64,000 nt of DNA from Poecilobothrus nobilitatus (lineage: Eukaryota > Arthropoda > Insecta > Diptera > Dolichopodidae): the NCBI GenBank assembly GCA_947095535.1, contig OX352773.1:210076093-210140092 (forward strand), in the 5' to 3' direction. The translations under genes were made by a program, and so were the position numbers. Below are positions 62,261 through 64,000 of the stretch, in pieces. Position 1 is the stretch's first letter; each line of letters starts with the position of its first letter. The notes below the pieces were generated by a model that saw only the letters and a list, made by a program, of their open reading frames with translations, did not search any database and was not told the DNA's origin.

Positions 62261-64000
62261 TAAAATAGTTAAGTATATAATATGTACTCACTCTCCATTA
62301 ACCAAAAAAAAAAAAGCATTAGGTTTACCTAATATAATATTTCCATTGACTACAATTCTGTCCATAACAAAAAACATTATTAAAAATAAGGTTTAGTTAG
62401 CACTTACAATTCAAAATCAATCAAAATGGTTCGCCTTCTATTATCATTCATCAAAACGATTAACTTCAACTAAATCAACTTTAATCTTAAAGAATTTAAA
62501 TTCTAACCATTTCTTTCAAAAATCATCTTACAACAATAAGTAATTTTTAGATTGGGGATTTCTCAGTTTTTAATATCTTGTAATTCTTTTACTAAGAAAA
62601 ATAATAGTTTAAACAGACATTAATAATTAAAACTCGATATTGGACAGTTCACTTTAAAAAAAGGTGTAAATTACAAAAAAAAAAAAAATACCATCACTTG
62701 ACTTAAGTACGTAATACAATGTAAAGGACTGAAGAATACAAAGGAACAAAGAAAATATTTAAAAACTGAAAATAATTACTTACTTACCTGACATTGAAAA
62801 TGTCATGCAAATTTGATCTAGTAGTTCTGCTTCTCTTATTATTCTTCTTATTATTTAACTCATACCAATAAATTTTAAAAAATCTTAAAATTCTTAAATC
62901 TGATTATTAATTTTCTTATTTTCGTATTTTTTTCGTTTTTGTGGTTTTAATTTCGTACTCATCATAATATATACATACATTTTGCATAATTATATGTAGT
63001 GGAGCTGCAAAAAAAAAAAACATTTACATGATACAAAAGTAAAAGGATATATAAAAAACAGGATTTTCTGTCTTATGTTGTACTTGGAATTATTTAAATT
63101 AAGTCTATAGTAAAAAAAAATATGTAAGGTAACAAATGAATTTTAAGTAGATTTAAATTAAGACTTAGATTTTCTTAATAAGCTATTGAGGACATATCTT
63201 AAATTTCTACTTAACTTTCATGAAACATGTTAAAGATTTAAATTAAATAGAATTAAGGGATTTTACTATATATTACATTGTGCATATATAGATAAAATGT
63301 AATATTTATTATTTTTAAATCCAGAACTAAATAAGTATATTCTCTCACCTATTCTATAATTTCGATCTGCTTGAATAGCTCAGTTTTAAAATCATTTAAG
63401 TATCATCAACTATTAAAATATAATAACCAAAGAAAACTACGAAATAAATTTATTAATTCTCAGGCAAAGGTGCCGAAATGTTAAAATTAAAAATATATAG
63501 ACATTTAAATTAAATTTTTAATATCTTCTTTTTAATGTTACATTGTAATTTTAAATAACTCATTTTATGAAGTGTTATTTTTAAAGTTTAAGGATTTTTT
63601 TTTTTAAATGAATCAATTGATTATGATGATCATTATGACTTGTAATAAAAGTTATCTGTTAATTCTGACCTCATCGTTTCAGATTTGTTTTTTACGTTAT
63701 TTTTATTTACAGTAAAAACGTTCTGCAGTTTTAAAAGAGGATATGGGAAAAAAATAGATTAAACTTACTAGCTTACAATATATTCTATAATATTTATCTA
63801 AAATATAAGTATCGTAGCATTTGACTTTAAAATATTTCGGTAATTTCAGAGATTAGTCTATACTTCTCAGTTTTTCTTTGTAGTATCTAAATATTTTTAA
63901 AATTAAGTAAAAAGGAAATTTAACCTCCTTTAACCTTCTTAAATATACCCAATTCCTTAATCATATTGTTTTGTCCGAAATTTTTCTTTAGAAATGAAAT
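62261..64000. other. A+T-rich non-coding stretch
   Basis: No supported gene, RNA or repeat copy. Confidence 0.55.

Noticed and set aside
1..64000. CRISPR array, operon, rRNA or prophage content
   Set aside because: No regularly spaced repeats, no clustered frames and no rRNA-like sequence; the DNA is eukaryotic.

Overview
The window is eukaryotic nuclear DNA, very A+T-rich (about four fifths by eye) and full of A and T runs. It has no operons, no ribosome binding sites and no long open reading frame; the longest ATG-initiated frame is about 100 codons and is antisense to a SINE. Number and length of the open frames are about what chance gives at this composition. The repeats point to an insect, most likely a fly: tRNA-derived SINEs, short Tc1/mariner-type inverted-repeat elements, a TTAGGTTAGG-headed dispersed repeat, repeats carrying a CCGTCCGTCTG core, and one possible 64-bp intron. 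The species is not identifiable from this. The DNA reads as a large intron or intergenic tract rather than a gene-dense locus.

Layout. 1-600 holds a decayed two-exon fragment resembling the first transmembrane region of a two-pore-domain potassium channel. 1.9-2.8 kb has a fold-back-type repeat and a full SINE. 4.3 kb holds a frame resembling the end of a piggyBac-type transposase. 7.1-8.3 kb has a 0.16-kb inverted-repeat element and a possible spliced coding relic. 9.5 kb is a GC-elevated coding-like island. 11.4-16.4 kb is repeat-dense: a second fold-back copy, two copies of a CACATTTCC-ended repeat, the TTAGGTTAGG element and a tRNA-headed repeat. 23.1-24.2 kb is a composite element with inverted ends around a GC-rich island. 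26.3, 29.7-30.9, 33.4, 36.8 and 45.5 kb hold further repeat copies. 47-62 kb has two more SINE-related loci, a fly-type dispersed repeat, a TA-flanked MITE and a 20-bp minisatellite.

There is no gene pathway to describe. What can be reconstructed is a population of about eight repeat families, most with two or more copies in this window, so that copies can be compared with each other. SINE1 has three copies, two of them with visible target-site duplications. Protein-coding calls are all low confidence: they rest on hand translation, splice-site-like context and remembered family patterns, and each needs a protein search or RNA evidence.
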